From NCBI RefSeq assembly GCF_003605635.1, contig NZ_QMDW01000021.1:1-43371 (forward strand): a stretch of 43,371 nt of DNA. The letters run 5' to 3'. The position numbers and the translations under genes were made by a program. The notes under the pieces were generated by a model. It searched no databases, was not told where the DNA came from, and worked only from the letters and a program-made list of their open reading frames with translations. This document shows, in pieces, positions 42,147 to 43,371 of this stretch (position 1 is its first letter; each line of letters opens with the position of its first letter). This stretch comes from Halonotius pteroides (GTDB lineage Archaea; Halobacteriota; Halobacteria; Halobacteriales; Haloferacaceae).

Positions 42147-42551
42147 ATGGTCGATTCAATGGCCGAGCAACTCCGGTCAGATATGCAGTGTGAGGATCTT
42201 CTGGCCTGTTTTCACGGCCTGAAGCCGCTTGACCGGGAGTGCTATCAGGCGTTTGTGGCGGCCGAGGAGCCGTTGACGATTGACGATGTCGCCGACGCTG
42301 TCGATCGGGAGCGGTCGACAGCGTACCGGTCGGTACAACGGCTGCTACAGACCGGGTTTTTAGAGAAAGAACAGATCAACTACGAGGCCGGCGGCTACTA
42401 CCACGTCTATATCCCAACCGACCCCACGACGGTTGTCGACGAGATGCAACGACTCCTCAACGACTGGTATGCCCAGACCGGCCAACTGATCCGGGAGTTC
42501 GAGGAGAAGTACGCTGACGCCACGCCACCTATGGCCGAACTAGAGCCCTAA
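42147..42551 (+). CDS. TrmB-like winged-helix transcriptional regulator
   Basis: A 134-residue regulator of the TrmB type. The helix-turn-helix is in LTIDDVADAVDRERSTAYRS, followed by VQRLLQTGFLEKEQINYEAG and the wing YYHVYIPTDP; a C-terminal helix (MQRLLNDWYAQTGQLIREFE) is for dimerisation. A Cys-x-Asp-x2-x-Cys-like N-terminus (CEDLLACFHGLKPL) may bind a metal or sense redox. A second in-frame ATG at 42159 is also possible. It follows the TauE gene by 124 nt and may control the exporter. Confidence 0.85.
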   Translation: MVDSMAEQLRSDMQCEDLLACFHGLKPLDRECYQAFVAAEEPLTIDDVADAVDRERSTAYRSVQRLLQTGFLEKEQINYEAGGYYHVYIPTDPTTVVDEMQRLLNDWYAQTGQLIREFEEKYADATPPMAELEP

Positions 42552-42647
42552 ACGCCCGACGGTGACGCCCACACGACAGCCGCAGTCACACGATTTGGCC
42601 AACACAATCTCTGACCCCCAACCAAACCGGGCCGTAGTCACAGACCC

Positions 42648-43025
42648 ATGGATCCGCATATCGCTATCGTCGATGCCTCAATCGGCGACACACCCGCTGA
42701 ACGAAACCTGACCCGCGGGATCGACGCTGAGACGGCGGTCTACAAGGTCAGCGAGAGCGAGCGGCCACCAATGCCGGGGCAGCGCGATCGAGGCTACGAC
42801 GCTGTCGTCATCAGTGGCTCCCAGACATCGGTCTACGACGATCACGACTGGATTCACGCGTTGACCGCATGGGCTCGCACCGCACAACAGGCGGATGTAC
42901 TATCCAGGGAGCAGATACTACAGTATGGTCGACAACTCGTGGATGCAATCTGGCAGTACACCCACTGTCCTGTTGGAAACAACTGCAACGGGAGAGGTCT
43001 GTTAGGGAAAGATACCGATAGCTAA
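42648..43025 (+). pseudogene. Truncated class I glutamine amidotransferase
   Basis: The first 84 residues match the N-terminal part of GuaA-like class I amidotransferases: HIAIVDASIGDTPAERN, then YDAVVISGSQTSVYDDHDWI. Family members continue with the nucleophile motif GVCWGHQ. Here the sequence leaves the family pattern near 42900 and gives a 40-residue unrelated tail (LSREQILQYGRQLVDAIWQY and onward). The catalytic Cys and the His-Glu pair are absent, so it cannot be an active amidotransferase. The tail may come from another gene joined by deletion. Confidence 0.7.
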
Positions 43026-43330
43026 TCAGTGTGGTCTGGGCTGGTTTCGGTTACAATCCCAGGTTCTTCACTTGAGATGATCGTGATACGATCTGTGAGA
43101 TCCTCGATCGTGTTTGCAAGCTCATCCAACAGCACAGCGAGTTCACGGTACACTAGTGGTTGTGGAACGTCGCTGCTGAACGCGGTCGCAATGACATCGT
43201 TCCGGGCGGTGTCGCAGTTGCTTTCGAGTGCCCGGATTGTCTCGATCTCATCGGTGAGCGTCTCTGAAGCGTCGTTTCGTGCAAGTCCGGAGATAAATCG
43301 CTCAACGACATCGCTAATAATCACGGACAT
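43022..43330 (-). CDS. Short PhoU/DUF47-like helical protein
   Basis: A 102-residue helical protein. Segments such as DEIETIRALESNCDTARNDV and YRELAVLLDELANTIEDLTD resemble half of a DUF47/PhoU-type helical bundle (full-length members are about 200 residues). A TATA-like CTTTACGTA lies about 25 nt upstream of the ATG at 43330. Its stop overlaps the stop of the truncated amidotransferase by 4 bp. It may be a free-standing short member or a remnant; the identification is by shape only. Confidence 0.5.
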   Translation of the reverse strand: MSVIISDVVERFISGLARNDASETLTDEIETIRALESNCDTARNDVIATAFSSDVPQPLVYRELAVLLDELANTIEDLTDRITIISSEEPGIVTETSPDHTD

Positions 43331-43371
43331 AGATACGTAAAGACTTCTGGAGGTTCTAAGTTTTTGAGTGC

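Noticed and set aside
1-43371. CRISPR array, rRNA or tRNA genes, prophage or defence island
   Set aside because: I found no regularly spaced direct repeats, no cas genes, no rRNA or tRNA sequence I could fold by eye, and no phage structural genes. The mobile content is limited to three IS200/IS605-family elements.

Overview
The window is haloarchaeal chromosome (class Halobacteria). The evidence is high GC, very acidic proteins, archaeal TATA promoters 24-30 nt upstream of starts with little or no leader, and marker genes: FtsZ1, SecE, Spt5/NusG, TFB, archaeal D-aminoacyl-tRNA deacylase, archaeal RNase HI and NreA. Many short genes belong to families I know mainly or only from Halobacteria (DUF5788, DUF5789, DUF5791, DUF7108-, DUF7139- and DUF7512-like). 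The genus cannot be fixed from the sequence alone. DUF numbers are assigned from memory of family features, not from a search.

Layout. 1-4.6 kb is a mobile-element zone: an IS605-type tnpA-tnpB pair cut by the left edge, an EamA transporter, the 3' half of a beta-carbonic anhydrase gene, and a solo TnpB element lying directly against that remnant. 4.6-8.9 kb holds a Rieske protein, a pabB-pabA-pabC-type operon for p-aminobenzoate (folate) and a helix-hairpin-helix protein. 9.0-13.8 kb holds a decayed membrane-protein gene, aroE, dtdA, and the ftsZ1-secE-spt5 block, which ends in an unusual run of hairpin repeats that copies the last bases of spt5. 13.8-20.7 kb contains a zinc-finger-like protein, a PHP-like protein, a membrane hydrolase, an aminotransferase, a Get3/ArsA-like ATPase, an SDR, endonuclease V and an AN1-rhomboid fusion.

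20.7-26.0 kb contains a 43-residue ORF with its own promoter, a PadR regulator, the rnhA operon, a TFB without the usual zinc-ribbon cysteines, NreA, DUF302 and DUF5789. 26.1-27.5 kb is a second solo TnpB element carrying a one-base frameshift. 27.5-40.5 kb is a housekeeping stretch: a four-helix membrane protein with a zinc-finger tail, PolX, an alkaline-phosphatase superfamily enzyme, a nucleotide-sugar-type SDR, a DHH phosphoesterase, an aldo/keto reductase beside methylglyoxal synthase, exported proteins, DUF371, TruD and a tandem universal stress protein. 40.5-42.6 kb is a TauE/SafE exporter with its small partner protein and a TrmB-like regulator. The right end looks eroded, with a truncated glutamine amidotransferase and a short PhoU/DUF47-like ORF.

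Most of the window is ordinary haloarchaeal core genome. The points most worth checking are the cysteine-free TFB, the tandem hairpin repeat fused to the 3' end of spt5, the TnpB element that appears to have destroyed a carbonic anhydrase gene, and the near-intact frameshifted TnpB.
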